A DNA stretch of 64,000 nucleotides from an uncultured Acidimicrobiales bacterium. GTDB taxonomy: Bacteria; Actinomycetota; Acidimicrobiia; Acidimicrobiales; SZUA-35. Of this stretch, positions 1 to 9,245 are shown in pieces; position 1 is the first letter of the stretch; every line of letters starts with the position of its first letter. The DNA is taken from NCBI GenBank assembly GCA_937997485.1, contig CALKTH010000042.1, forward strand, positions 1 through 64,000. Reading direction: 5' to 3'. The notes beneath the pieces are model-generated. The model saw only the letters and a list, made by a program, of their open reading frames with translations, ran no database searches and was not told the DNA's origin. Both the position numbers and the translations under genes were made by a program.

Positions 1-2
1 CG

Positions 3-998
3 ACGGAGACGCCGTCAGCGTTTGTCGATCGCATGCTGGCCGCTCGCCCGCAGATCTTCATCCCCGGTCCGCCCTTGATGCATTCGACCGGGCTCTCGAC
101 TGCGCTGCGGGCACTCATCTCGGGAGGTTGCGTGATCACGATGCCCGGCACGTTTGACGCCGGCCGCTTGTGGGATCAGGCGATCCAACACGGGGCCACA
201 GGTATCAGCATCGTCGGCGATGCGTTCGCTCGGCCGCTGTTGACCGAGCTGACGCCCGAGCGTGCCTCAAGCCTCACGAAGTTGGGCACCGTCATCTCGG
301 CCGGCGTGATGTGGAGCCGTGACGTCAAGCTCGAGATGCTCGACTGCCTGCCCCACGTGTCGCTGATCGACACCTTCGGTTCATCGGAGGGATCGGGCCT
401 CGGGCGCAGTGTGATGAGCAGTCGAGGCGAGAACGTCGAGACCGGTGCCTTCTCGATTGGTGCCGGCTGCAAGGTCTTCACTGCCGACCACGTCGAGGTC
501 GAACCGGGCAGCGGTGTGCCCGGCATGATCGCCAAGTCCGGCACGATCCCTCTCGGTTACTACAAGGACCCCGAGCGAAGTGCGGTGACCTTCCCTGTGA
601 TCGATGGCGTCCGCTACTCGATTCCCGGAGACTGGTGCACGGTGGCCGCGGATGGCTCGATCTCGCTTCTCGGACGCGGCAGCAACTGCATCAATACCGG
701 CGGTGAAAAGGTCTTCCCCGAAGAGGTCGAAGAGGAGCTGAAGTCGATTGATGGCGTCGAGGATGCGCTGGTCTTCGGAACGCCTGATGAGCGTTGGGGC
801 CAGGCCGTCACGGCGCTGGCATCGTGCGCGGCGGGAGGAAGCTCCGAGGTCACCGAAGCATCGGTGCGGGCGAGCATGAAGGGACGCTTGGCCGGTTACA
901 AGGTGCCCAAGCGCGTCGTCTTTGTGGAAGAGGTGCCCCGAAAGATCAACGGCAAAGCGGACTACGCACGGGCACGGAGCCTTGCCGCGAGTCGATGA
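3..998 (+). CDS. Acyl-CoA synthetase (AMP-binding), C-terminal part
   Basis: The reading frame is already open at base 3, so the 5' end, including the usual P-loop Ser/Thr/Gly motif, lies outside the window. What remains is the second half of an ANL-superfamily ligase, which activates a carboxylic acid as acyl-AMP and transfers it to CoA. Visible are the DTFGSSEG segment at the adenine-binding position, the hinge around GRGSNCINTGGEKVFPEEVE, and the C-terminal PRKINGKADY segment with the catalytic lysine. The substrate cannot be read from the sequence; a fatty or cyclic acid is usual for such actinobacterial enzymes. It is followed at 37 nt by a mycothiol-type isomerase fold protein. Confidence 0.9.
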   Translation, partial: TETPSAFVDRMLAARPQIFIPGPPLMHSTGLSTALRALISGGCVITMPGTFDAGRLWDQAIQHGATGISIVGDAFARPLLTELTPERASSLTKLGTVISAGVMWSRDVKLEMLDCLPHVSLIDTFGSSEGSGLGRSVMSSRGENVETGAFSIGAGCKVFTADHVEVEPGSGVPGMIAKSGTIPLGYYKDPERSAVTFPVIDGVRYSIPGDWCTVAADGSISLLGRGSNCINTGGEKVFPEEVEEELKSIDGVEDALVFGTPDERWGQAVTALASCAAGGSSEVTEASVRASMKGRLAGYKVPKRVVFVEEVPRKINGKADYARARSLAASR

Positions 999-1035
999 GG
1001 CTCACCAGGCAACGAGGGGCAACTACGCTCACGCC

Positions 1036-1728
1036 GTGATCGCCAACGACCCGTGGATCCTGTACCGAGACCTGCGAGATGAGTTCGTTGAACTCGCGAC
1101 GTCGCTTTCAACCGAGGAGCTCCATGCACCCGTGGCTCTCACGCCAGGGTGGACCGGTGCACAGATGCTGGCTCACGTGTGCGGGCTCAACGTTGAGGTC
1201 GTCGGCGGGGCTCGGGAAGGACTCGGAACAGACGAGGCGACGAGCAGGCAAGTTGCCATGCGCGCTCACCTGAGCCTTGAAGAGATCGCAGCGGAATGGA
1301 TGGCCCATGGGGACGGGCTCAAGGCGATCGTCGCCGAGCTGCCGGTGCTTGGCTTTCGGCTCTCGGCCGACCTGGTGGTGCACCTGCACGATCTTCAGCA
1401 CAGCGTGGGTCGCTCGATTGACAGCGCGAGCCCCGGCTCGATGAGCGGCGGCAACACCTACGCCTCGCGCATCGTCGACCCACTGGCTGAGACAGCGGGT
1501 GTTGCCCTGACAATCGAGCTGAGCGACGGGAACACGTACTCGCCGAGCGGTGGGAGCGCGAGGCAAGAGCTCTCGCTGCGCTGCACGCCCTACGACGCCC
1601 TGCGATCCATCACTGGGCGCAGGAGCTATCGAGAAGTGGAAGCCCTCGATTGGTCCGCCCCGCCTGGTGCGCTGCTTGACGCGCTGTGCCCATATGGCCC
1701 GCTTCGAAGCGAAGACGCCGGGGTGTAG
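1036..1728 (+). CDS. Maleylpyruvate isomerase family mycothiol-dependent protein
   Basis: A DinB-fold protein of about 230 residues of the TIGR03083 type. Members use mycothiol as cofactor and bind a divalent metal through histidines. Candidate ligands are H47 in the MLAHVCG segment and H118/H122 in the HLHDLQHS segment. I start it at GTG 1036, because the longer frame back to 922 would overlap the preceding ligase by about 75 bases and adds sequence that does not look like the family. The substrate is unknown; many actinobacterial paralogues are not true maleylpyruvate isomerases. Confidence 0.8.
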   Translation: MIANDPWILYRDLRDEFVELATSLSTEELHAPVALTPGWTGAQMLAHVCGLNVEVVGGAREGLGTDEATSRQVAMRAHLSLEEIAAEWMAHGDGLKAIVAELPVLGFRLSADLVVHLHDLQHSVGRSIDSASPGSMSGGNTYASRIVDPLAETAGVALTIELSDGNTYSPSGGSARQELSLRCTPYDALRSITGRRSYREVEALDWSAPPGALLDALCPYGPLRSEDAGV

Positions 1729-1746
1729 CCGCAGGGCTGGGAGGCG

Positions 1747-2148
1747 CTACTCCTGGGCGACGGCGTGGACTTCGCCCAGGTCAACCCAGGGCTGTTTCTC
1801 GTCGCACCACACCTGAACGACGGGCTGCACGTCGCTGCGATCATCGAGCGTTCCTGCTTTGACCGCCACGATCTCTGGCCGGCCGAGGAGCTCTGAAACG
1901 ATGGGCGAGCCGCAGTTGCGACAGAACTTGCGCAGCACGTACACGTCATCGCCCGTACGGCCACGGTCCTCATACGTGGCGATGTCGCCCTCGACCGTCA
2001 ACTGGTCGGGGCCGACCACCACGTTGGTTGAGAACGCTCCGCCGCTCTGGCGTTGGCAGTGATCGCAGTGGCAGACCGCCACGGCCATCACGTCACCCTC
2101 GATCGAATAGCTGATATCGCCGCAGAGGCATCGTCCGGTTCGCGTCAT
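1747..2148 (-). CDS. GFA family zinc protein
   Basis: A 133-residue protein of the glutathione-dependent formaldehyde-activating enzyme (GFA/CENP-V) fold. The zinc cysteines of the family are present: C7 and C9 in CLCG, C26, C28 and C31 in CHCDHC, and a later FCRNCGS pair. The biochemical role of most GFA-fold proteins is not established; binding of small thiol adducts is the family expectation. It is convergent with the preceding plus-strand gene and lies downstream of the Rieske oxygenase on the same strand, with a 47-nt gap. Confidence 0.85.
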   Translation of the reverse strand: MTRTGRCLCGDISYSIEGDVMAVAVCHCDHCQRQSGGAFSTNVVVGPDQLTVEGDIATYEDRGRTGDDVYVLRKFCRNCGSPIVSELLGRPEIVAVKAGTLDDRSDVQPVVQVWCDEKQPWVDLGEVHAVAQE

Positions 2149-2195
2149 GCAGCGAAGCTAGCTGAGGCGACGACCACGAGCCCGTGGGACGAGCG

Positions 2196-3350
2196 CTAGA
2201 TCGTGATCTCTCCGGCGAGCGCGTCGTCGATCGCCTTCTGTCCGAAGTGCAGGCCGCACTCGTACGTGCCGAAGGTGAAGTGCTCGTTCGCGCCCGACTC
2301 GAATCCCTTCTGGATGCCCTCGCCAATGGCGAAGTCCTCGTCAAACACGACGCGGACCACGTCGTAGTTCGCCTGCCAATATCGGGCGGCCTTGTCGTTC
2401 TCCGGTGTCTCCGGCACGAGCATCATGCAATGAAAGGCGCAGGTGCCTTGACCGGTGGGAATGATCGTGTGGATATAGACATGGTCGGTCATGACTTGGA
2501 CGAAGTTGGCCGGGAAGACGTAGTTCTGCGTCATGAAGTTCGGACGGAAGGTCCAGTCGTCCTCTGGCGTGTCTCGCAGCTCGAGAATCTTGGGCAGAGG
2601 CACCGAGTGTCGGACGTGGGGTCGGTAGTTCTGCCACAGGCTCTGGTTGTCCAGGTAGTTCGAGCACGCCGTTTCCCGGTGCGCAGAGCAGAAGTGGTAG
2701 CTCTCGTGGAAGCCCTCCAGGGCGAGCCGCCAGCTCATGTCCTTGTGGAGGGCCCACTTCTCGAAGATGACGTGGCCTCCGAGATCGAGGCCGTCGAGCT
2801 GATCCTTCAGCGGCGCGAGCCACGCATCGATATCGACGGCTTGCTCCTGGGGCGAAGGGACCACCCAGATCAAACCGAATCGCTCGAACGCTGGCAGCTG
2901 CACGAGCCCGTGCTCGGAGCGGTCCATCGTGTCGAAGCCGACCGGTTGCGGCATGCCTCGGAGCTGGCCCTCGAGGTCGTACGTCCACGAGTGGTAAGGA
3001 CAGGTGAAGCGACGAGCGGTGCCGCACGGCTCGTTCTCGACCCGGGCGCCACGGTGCCGGCAGACGTTGAGAAAGGCCTTCACACCTCCGTCGTCGGCTC
3101 GAGTGACAAGGATGGGAACTCCGGTGTCGTCGTGAGTCAGGAAGTCTCCGACCTCGGCCAACTCGGAAACGTGGGCAACCACGATTGGGAAGTTTCGGAA
3201 CAGGATGTCGATCTCCTGCCGAAGCTGCTCAGGGTCCGTGTACTTCGTGACCGGATTGTCCATCACCTCCGGAAGCATGTGCGTCGTCTCGCCCGCATGC
3301 AGCTCCAGGATCTGGTGAATGATGTCCCGCTCTTCGTCTGTCACGGCCAT
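2196..3350 (-). CDS. Rieske non-heme iron oxygenase, alpha subunit
   Basis: A 384-residue aromatic-ring-hydroxylating oxygenase large subunit. The Rieske [2Fe-2S] site is C97-x-H99 and C117-x2-H120 (NVCRHRG and CPYHSW). The catalytic domain carries the EGFHESYHFCSAH segment, which supplies the histidines of the mononuclear Fe(II) site. Such enzymes hydroxylate or demethylate aromatic or steroid substrates with O2 and need a separate reductase; none is encoded nearby. It starts at ATG 3350 and diverges from the LLM gene at 3439, sharing an 88-nt promoter region. Confidence 0.92.
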   Translation of the reverse strand: MAVTDEERDIIHQILELHAGETTHMLPEVMDNPVTKYTDPEQLRQEIDILFRNFPIVVAHVSELAEVGDFLTHDDTGVPILVTRADDGGVKAFLNVCRHRGARVENEPCGTARRFTCPYHSWTYDLEGQLRGMPQPVGFDTMDRSEHGLVQLPAFERFGLIWVVPSPQEQAVDIDAWLAPLKDQLDGLDLGGHVIFEKWALHKDMSWRLALEGFHESYHFCSAHRETACSNYLDNQSLWQNYRPHVRHSVPLPKILELRDTPEDDWTFRPNFMTQNYVFPANFVQVMTDHVYIHTIIPTGQGTCAFHCMMLVPETPENDKAARYWQANYDVVRVVFDEDFAIGEGIQKGFESGANEHFTFGTYECGLHFGQKAIDDALAGEITI

Positions 3351-3438
3351 GGCGGCAGAGTAATCGTGGCCTCGTGCAGGTGCAGTATCTTCCTGCCGTG
3401 CGCAGCGAAGCGACCGAACCTAGACAGCGAGGGCGAAC

Positions 3439-4332
3439 ATGACGGCAGTGAGTGTGGGCATCGGTCTCTCACCCGACATCCTCCGCCTCGAGCGATCGAG
3501 GCTGCTCGAGCTTGTTGACCGCATCAACGACAGCGCGATCGATCATGTCGTGGTGACAGACCACGTGAGCTTCCGCGGCGGTCGGGGCCAAGATGGGCTC
3601 ACGGCGCTGCACTATCTCGCCGGCCTCGGGGTCGAGCGAGCCCTGCACACGGGAGTCCTGCTTCTGCCGCTGCGCCACCCGACGACCGTGGCCCGCCAGC
3701 TGCTGGATCTCGCGGACGTGCACCCTCCCGGTGTCGTCGCTGGTGTGGGAGTCGGCGGCGACGACCCCGCCGAGTTCTCGATGGTTGGCATGTCGACACG
3801 AGAGCGAGGTCGCCGAATGGACGAGGCCCTCACGCTTCTGGTGGAGCTGTTGGCTGCACCAGGTGCTGTAGCCCACGATGGCTACTACCCAGCTGAGGGA
3901 CCTGGCCTGTTGCGGGGCACGGGCGGGCGCGTCGAAGTACTGGTCGGTGGCGGCGTTGAAGCCGCGCACGAACGGGCCGCTCGAACCGACGGCTGGCTTG
4001 GCGTGTTCTCGTCGGTGGGCCGTTTCGCCCGAGGGGCGGAGCAGGTGAGGACGCTCGCACCATCGGCAACGCTTGGCTATCAGGCGTGGGTCGGCGTTGG
4101 CCCGGACGCCCGGGCGAGGGCTGACGCCCAGATTCGCCGCTTCTACGGGTTGGATCCCGCCCACTTCGAGCGCTACGTACCCACAGGCAACGGGGAAGAT
4201 CTGCTCGATCACTTTCAGCCCTACGTGGATGCTGGCGCTACGTTGCTGAACCTGTTTCCCGCGGGCGATCCCGAACTCGGCATCGACGAGTTGTCGGCCC
4301 TCGCATCGGCACTGCACAGCCAATCAGCCTGA
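3439..4332 (+). CDS. LLM class oxidoreductase, probably F420-dependent
   Basis: A 297-residue luciferase-like (beta/alpha)8 barrel. The pattern VVVTDHVSFRGG near the N-terminus, followed by the GVLLLPLRHPTTVARQ segment and the GVGVGGDDPAEF loop, is characteristic of actinobacterial LLM enzymes, many of which use coenzyme F420 as hydride carrier rather than FMN. The substrate is unknown. It is the first gene of a plus-strand set (LLM, NmrA-like reductase, amidohydrolase, TauD-like oxygenase) that together look like a small-molecule degradation module. Confidence 0.85.
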   Translation: MTAVSVGIGLSPDILRLERSRLLELVDRINDSAIDHVVVTDHVSFRGGRGQDGLTALHYLAGLGVERALHTGVLLLPLRHPTTVARQLLDLADVHPPGVVAGVGVGGDDPAEFSMVGMSTRERGRRMDEALTLLVELLAAPGAVAHDGYYPAEGPGLLRGTGGRVEVLVGGGVEAAHERAARTDGWLGVFSSVGRFARGAEQVRTLAPSATLGYQAWVGVGPDARARADAQIRRFYGLDPAHFERYVPTGNGEDLLDHFQPYVDAGATLLNLFPAGDPELGIDELSALASALHSQSA

Positions 4333-4394
4333 ACCGTTTCCAGAGCCCAGCCTTCTCCTAGGCTCCGGAGTCCCTCACTCGAGCTGGAGCATCT

Positions 4395-5375
4395 GTGTCT
4401 TCACCTGTTGTCCTCATCACGTCCGCCTCTGGCCGCATCGGCAAGGAGCTCGTTGCCCTTCTTGCTCGCGAGGACGGCATGACCGTCCGTGCCTGCTCGT
4501 TCAACCCGGACAACCGCGACATGCTCATCGCTCTCGGAGCCGACGAGGTGGTGCCGTTCGATCTGAACGATGCAACGACCTGGAGCGCCGCACTCGACGG
4601 GGTGACGGCGGTGTACTCCGCCTCGCTCGACCCGATGTTGGAAGGACACCTGGCGTTCTGCGAAGAGCTCGGACGTCGCGCCGATCAGATCAGCCATGTC
4701 GTACGAGTGAGCTGCATGGGAGCAGACACAAACACTGCTTCGTACGACGCCACGAAGCACTCCTCCCGCGTCGGAGCCGGCATTCCGTTGATGCTGCAGC
4801 ACTACTGGTGGGGCGAGAAGGCGCTGATCGACGCCGGGCTGACCGTCACTGTTCTCCGCAACAACTTCTTCATGAACCATCTGCTGAAGACGGACAGTGA
4901 ATCGATCGCCAAGGACGGGTGGTTCAGCAATCCGCTGGGCAACGCTCGCAACTCGTTCGTGGCTACCCGTGACATCGCGGAGGCGGCCGCTGTTGTGCTG
5001 CGCGAGGGCCCGGAGAAGCACGGCGACAAGTTCTATGACCTCACCGGTCCCGAGCCCCAGACGATGGCCGAAATCGCCGAGGACCTCGGCCAGGCAATGG
5101 GTAAGGCCCTCGAGTACCGGCCGCAGACCATGGAGGATTTCGAGCGTGACTTCGGCAGCACTCGGGCCGAGTTCTTCGAGTACCTGTCCAACGGCTTCTA
5201 CTGCCGTTGCAGCCCAGACTTCTACAACCTGACTGGCCACAAGCCCACGTCGTATATCGACTACCTCACGACACCCGGTGCGTCCGGAGAGACCGGCCTC
5301 GACGAGTTGTGGCAGGGCAACCTCTGGAAGAAGGGCGAAGACGCCATGAAGGACGCCGCCGAGGTCACCCAGTAG
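4395..5375 (+). CDS. NmrA-like / NAD(P)H-binding atypical SDR
   Basis: A 326-residue Rossmann protein starting at GTG 4395. The N-terminal ITSASGRIGKELV is the glycine-rich nucleotide-binding turn of NmrA-like atypical short-chain dehydrogenases (TSAxGxxG). Middle segments such as VTVLRNNFFMNHLL and FVATRDIAEAAAVVL match NmrA/azoreductase-type family members. These are either NAD(P)H-dependent reductases or redox-sensing proteins; the catalytic role here is unknown. It follows the LLM gene by 62 nt. Confidence 0.8.
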   Translation: MSSPVVLITSASGRIGKELVALLAREDGMTVRACSFNPDNRDMLIALGADEVVPFDLNDATTWSAALDGVTAVYSASLDPMLEGHLAFCEELGRRADQISHVVRVSCMGADTNTASYDATKHSSRVGAGIPLMLQHYWWGEKALIDAGLTVTVLRNNFFMNHLLKTDSESIAKDGWFSNPLGNARNSFVATRDIAEAAAVVLREGPEKHGDKFYDLTGPEPQTMAEIAEDLGQAMGKALEYRPQTMEDFERDFGSTRAEFFEYLSNGFYCRCSPDFYNLTGHKPTSYIDYLTTPGASGETGLDELWQGNLWKKGEDAMKDAAEVTQ

Positions 5376-5465
5376 CGAAAGACCCACCCGAACGCTGCCG
5401 AGTCGTGACCTTGCTCGGCCGGGCCCCAGCGTGACCGTGGGCACACGCGTGCGCGAGACTGCTGC

Positions 5466-7190
5466 ATGGCTGAGCACGACCTGGTGATTCGCAACGGAAC
5501 GGTGATCGACGGCAACGGCGGCACGCGTCAACGGGCCGACGTCGCGGTTTCTGATGGGATCGTCACTGAGGTCGGCGATGTTGCTGGCTCAGGGCGACGA
5601 GAACTCGATGCCGACAGCCGGTTGGTGGCGCCCGGGTTCGTCGATGTGCACACCCACTACGACGGGCAGGCGACGTGGGAGGCGACCATGCAGCCCTCGT
5701 CCTGGCACGGGGTCACCACCGTTGTCTTCGGCAACTGCGGCGTCGGCTTCGCTCCGGTGCACGATGTCGACCACGAACGTCTCGTCCAGCTCATGGAGGG
5801 CGTCGAGGACATCCCCGGCACGGCCCTCCACGAGGGCTTGTCCTGGAACTGGAATTCGCTGCCCGAGTACCTGGATGCACTGGGTGGCCCGAAGGACATG
5901 GACATCGCGGCGCAGGTGCCGCACGCCGCCCTGCGGTTGCATGTGATGGGGGAGCGCGGCGCCAAGGGCGAGGATGCCCTGCCCGACGACATCGCCGAGA
6001 TGGGGCGCCTGGCTGCCGAGGGCGTGGAGGCTGGCTTCCTCGGCTTCACGACGAGTCGCACCCAGAACCACAAGACCTCGCTGGGAGAACCCACACCCAC
6101 GCTCACAGCGGCCCGCGAGGAATTGGTCGGCATCGCTGAGGCCATCGGAGCGACAGGCAAGGGCGTGCTCCAGCTCGTGAGCGACTTCACCGACATCGAC
6201 GGCGAATTCGCCATCGTCCGAGCGATGACTGAATCATCGGGCCGGCCGATCAGCTTCACGCTCGTCGAGTCGCCGAGGGGCTACGAGTATCACCGGTCGA
6301 TTCTCGGCCACATCGAGGCGGCCCGAGCCGACGGCCTCGAGGTCACGGGTCAGACGGCGGTTCGCCCCATCGGCGTGCTCCTTGGCTTTGAGTGCACGTT
6401 GAACCCCTTCTTGGTGAATCCGGTGTACCGAGAGGCGGCCCATCTCGGAAAGGCCGAGCGGACCGCAGTGCTACGAGACCCCTCGTTCCGGGCACGGCTG
6501 CTGGAAGCCGCTGGCGGCAAGGACATGCAAGCGGTGGGCGGGCGGCTCATCGAGAAATACGAGGTGATGTTCCCGCTCGGAACCTCGCCGAACTACGAGC
6601 CCGACATGGCGAATTCCATCGCCTCCATCGCCGCTCGGGCTGGCAAGACACCCGCCGAAGTCGCCCTCGACGCGATGCTCGAGAACGATGGCACCGCCAT
6701 GCTCTGGGTGCCGTTCTCCAACTTCGGAAAGGGCAACCTCGATGGCACGAGAGAGCTCTTGACGCATGACTACACCGTGCCGGCACTCTCCGATGGCGGC
6801 GCCCACGTCGGAACGATTTGTGATGGATCCTTCCCCACGACCTTGCTCCAGCATTGGGGCCGGGATCGCTCGCACGACCGAATCGATGTGGAGTTCCTGA
6901 TTCAGCGCCAGTGCCGAGACACGGCCCGCCTGCTCGGACTCCACGATCGCGGTGTGCTCGCTCCGGGCTACCGGGCTGACATCAATGTCATCGACTTCGG
7001 CCGGCTTCGAGTCCACCAGCCAGAGCTTCTGTACGACCTTCCCGCTGGCGGCCGCCGCATCGTGCAACGGGCCGATGGCTACGCCCACACCTTCGTAGCG
7101 GGCGTCGAGACATACACCGAAGGCGAAGCAACGGGGGAGCTGCCCGGTCGTCTGGTCCGCAGCGGCCAGCCAGCGCCGGTAGGAGCCTGA
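5466..7190 (+). CDS. D-aminoacylase / N-acyl-D-amino-acid deacylase family amidohydrolase
   Basis: A 574-residue amidohydrolase-superfamily protein. The HxH metal motif is H62 and H64 (DVHTHYDGQ), with the family cysteine in FGNCGVGFAP (C91) and a late catalytic aspartate in LSDGGAHVG. The C-terminal beta-sandwich segment (GYRADINVIDF) is typical. Family members hydrolyse N-acyl-D-amino acids or related amides; actinobacterial homologues are often annotated simply as amidohydrolases and the substrate is unknown. It is separated by a single base from the next gene, so the two are likely cotranscribed and coupled. Confidence 0.9.
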   Translation: MAEHDLVIRNGTVIDGNGGTRQRADVAVSDGIVTEVGDVAGSGRRELDADSRLVAPGFVDVHTHYDGQATWEATMQPSSWHGVTTVVFGNCGVGFAPVHDVDHERLVQLMEGVEDIPGTALHEGLSWNWNSLPEYLDALGGPKDMDIAAQVPHAALRLHVMGERGAKGEDALPDDIAEMGRLAAEGVEAGFLGFTTSRTQNHKTSLGEPTPTLTAAREELVGIAEAIGATGKGVLQLVSDFTDIDGEFAIVRAMTESSGRPISFTLVESPRGYEYHRSILGHIEAARADGLEVTGQTAVRPIGVLLGFECTLNPFLVNPVYREAAHLGKAERTAVLRDPSFRARLLEAAGGKDMQAVGGRLIEKYEVMFPLGTSPNYEPDMANSIASIAARAGKTPAEVALDAMLENDGTAMLWVPFSNFGKGNLDGTRELLTHDYTVPALSDGGAHVGTICDGSFPTTLLQHWGRDRSHDRIDVEFLIQRQCRDTARLLGLHDRGVLAPGYRADINVIDFGRLRVHQPELLYDLPAGGRRIVQRADGYAHTFVAGVETYTEGEATGELPGRLVRSGQPAPVGA

Positions 7191-7191
7191 C

Positions 7192-8226
7192 ATGAGCGAC
7201 ACGTTGACGAGCACGGAGGTCGCGCCGCTGGAGCGCCAGGCGGAATGGCGAGCCTCCGACGTCGCAGATCCCACGGTCTGGACGCATCAACTCTCTGTCG
7301 TAGAGATCGCGGAGCTCGAGGAGGCGCTGGCCGAAGCCCGCACCCATACCGACGAACTCCTGGATGTCGAGAAGGAACACTTCCCCCTTCCGACGCTCAG
7401 TCACGTGCTTGCCGGCCTGGCCGACGAGCTGATCAACGGTCGAGGCTTTCAGCGCATCTCCGGACTGCCCGTCGATCGGCTGGGGTCAGAGGATGCGTCG
7501 TGGATCTATTGGGGGATCGGACTTCACCTCGGCGTGCCCTGGCCCCAGAACCACAAGGGCCACCTGCTTGGCGACGTGAAGGATCAAGGCAAGGCGCTCG
7601 ACGATCCAACGGCACGGGGTAACGAGATCGGCGGTGCGGGCCTCGGCTTTCATTCCGATGGGTCGGACCTGGTCGGTCTGCTCTGCCTGGACCCGGGCGT
7701 GTCCGGAGGAGCGAGTCTGATCTCCAACGCGCTCCTGTGTCACAACTTGCTCGTCGAATCTGAGCCTGAGCTTGCTGCGATCCTGTATTCGGGGCTGCCC
7801 TACGACTATCGAGGGGAGCAGGCCGCAGGCGACAAGCCGTACTACCACGTGCCGGCGTTCAGCCGGAAGGGCGACCGCTTGTTCGTTCGCTACATCCCAC
7901 AATTCGTTCTCGCCTCACAACGGCACGAGGCAGCACCTCGACTCACCGAACAACAGCGCGCTGCAATGAAGGCTTACACCGCGCTGGTGGAGGACCCTGA
8001 CCATCGAGTGGAGATGACGTTCGAGCCGGGCGACATGCAGTTCGTGAACAACTATCACGTCCTCCATGGGCGCAAGCCCTACACCGATAGCGCGGCCGAG
8101 GGTCGAGTGCGCTGGCTCAAGCGGCTCTGGCTCGCCACTGAGGTCCTGAGCGAGGACGACCGCCCCGATCGCTTTCGGGCCAGAGGCGCACTTGCTCACT
8201 GGGCGTCCAAGCGAACCCGCGCCTGA
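7192..8226 (+). CDS. TauD/TfdA family Fe(II)/2-oxoglutarate dioxygenase
   Basis: A 344-residue non-heme iron oxygenase. The HxD pair is H154 and D156 (GFHSDGSD), the distal histidine is in NNYHVLHGRKPY (H292 most likely), and the 2-oxoglutarate-binding arginine is in RVRWLKRLWL. The fold and motifs fit TauD/TfdA enzymes that hydroxylate small acids, sulfonates or amino-acid derivatives; the substrate cannot be inferred. It begins one base after the amidohydrolase, suggesting sequential action on the same compound. Confidence 0.88.
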   Translation: MSDTLTSTEVAPLERQAEWRASDVADPTVWTHQLSVVEIAELEEALAEARTHTDELLDVEKEHFPLPTLSHVLAGLADELINGRGFQRISGLPVDRLGSEDASWIYWGIGLHLGVPWPQNHKGHLLGDVKDQGKALDDPTARGNEIGGAGLGFHSDGSDLVGLLCLDPGVSGGASLISNALLCHNLLVESEPELAAILYSGLPYDYRGEQAAGDKPYYHVPAFSRKGDRLFVRYIPQFVLASQRHEAAPRLTEQQRAAMKAYTALVEDPDHRVEMTFEPGDMQFVNNYHVLHGRKPYTDSAAEGRVRWLKRLWLATEVLSEDDRPDRFRARGALAHWASKRTRA

Positions 8227-8235
8227 CCAGCACAG

Positions 8236-8249
8236 CGGGCGAGCGCCCG
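8236..8249. terminator. GC-rich hairpin between convergent genes
   Basis: CGGGCG-AG-CGCCCG forms a short perfect dyad 10 bases after the stop of the TauD-like gene and just before the end of the convergent sulfurtransferase gene. No T-tract follows on either strand, so termination is only a possibility suggested by position. Confidence 0.35.
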
Positions 8250-8254
8250 ACCTC

Positions 8255-9160
8255 CTACACCGCGCTTGGGTCGGTCATCGGAAGGTCGGCGTCTGCCGTC
8301 CACTCCATCAAGCTGCCGTCGTAGACCGAGACCTCGCGGCGCCCGAACAGGGCAAGGGCGAAGGCGTTGACGGTCGCAGCGATTGCCCCGCCGCAGTATG
8401 TGATGACCTTCGGTGCATCCATCAGCCCAGCGTCGGTGAGCGCGGTGTGCATCCGGCTGGCGTCGACAAACGCCGCCGTCTCACCATCAATGAGCGTCCG
8501 GAAGGGCACGTTGATGGCGCCGGTGATATGGCCGGAACGGGGCCCGAACGCCGGACCCGTCCCATCGAAGCTGTCGGACCCGAGCGCATCGACGAGGCAG
8601 GCGCCACCACCACTCTCCAAGAGGGCGAGCACGTCATCCTTCGTTGCTCGGGCGTGATCGGGGGCGGCTGTGGGCTCGAAGGGCACCTCGACGTCGGGAA
8701 CCGGAGATGGGTCGGCCGTGAGCGGCCGCCCCTCTCGCTCCCATTGCTCGAGGCCGCCAGCGAGGATTGCCACGTCGACTCCCGAGTGATGCAAGGTCCA
8801 CCACGCCCGAGTGCACCACATCGTGCCTGAATCGATGCCGTCACGCGGCGTACGGGCCACGAGCACGACACGAGTTTGCGCACCCACGCCGACTGCGGCA
8901 AGCGACGCCGCAATCTGTTCTGGCGACGGCCACATCCACGGCAACGTGGCGCCAGGGTCGGAGAGAACGCCCTTTCCCGAAGCCACGTCGAAGAAGAGCG
9001 AACCCGGAATGTGCGCATCCCGGTAGCACTCGTCTCCAGCGCGGTTCACCAGGCTGCTCGTGAGCTTGGCCGTCACGTCCAGCACACGGACGGACGGATC
9101 ATCGAGGTGCTCGGCCAGCCAATCGGTGGACACCAGATATTCGGGGTGGTGGAACTCCAT
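8255..9160 (-). CDS. Sulfurtransferase, two-domain rhodanese (thiosulfate/3-mercaptopyruvate type)
   Basis: A 301-residue protein with tandem rhodanese domains. The N-terminal domain begins with VSTDWLAEHLDDPSVRVLDV. The C-terminal active loop is YCGGAIAA with the catalytic cysteine; a CG-start loop is more like mercaptopyruvate sulfurtransferase than the CRKG loop of thiosulfate sulfurtransferase. It moves a sulfane sulfur to a thiol or cyanide acceptor via a cysteine persulfide. The gene is convergent with the TauD-like oxygenase. Confidence 0.9.
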   Translation of the reverse strand: MEFHHPEYLVSTDWLAEHLDDPSVRVLDVTAKLTSSLVNRAGDECYRDAHIPGSLFFDVASGKGVLSDPGATLPWMWPSPEQIAASLAAVGVGAQTRVVLVARTPRDGIDSGTMWCTRAWWTLHHSGVDVAILAGGLEQWEREGRPLTADPSPVPDVEVPFEPTAAPDHARATKDDVLALLESGGGACLVDALGSDSFDGTGPAFGPRSGHITGAINVPFRTLIDGETAAFVDASRMHTALTDAGLMDAPKVITYCGGAIAATVNAFALALFGRREVSVYDGSLMEWTADADLPMTDPSAV

Positions 9161-9245
9161 GCGCAGTGTCTACCGCATCACCGAGAGCAGAGTGAAGCGC
9201 CGCCCGATCCCCAGCGTTCATTCCATGCCAACTCTCCAGCTCTGC

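Noticed and set aside
2184-3518. 444-codon plus-strand frame across the Rieske oxygenase gene
   Set aside because: It is antisense to a gene with clear Rieske and iron-site motifs. The translation is repetitive in V, R, L, D and E, with no domain, which is the usual shadow in GC-rich DNA.
4401-5531. 376-codon minus-strand frame opposite the NmrA-like reductase
   Set aside because: Shadow frame of a gene with a good Rossmann motif; no recognisable domain and it overlaps the start of the amidohydrolase.
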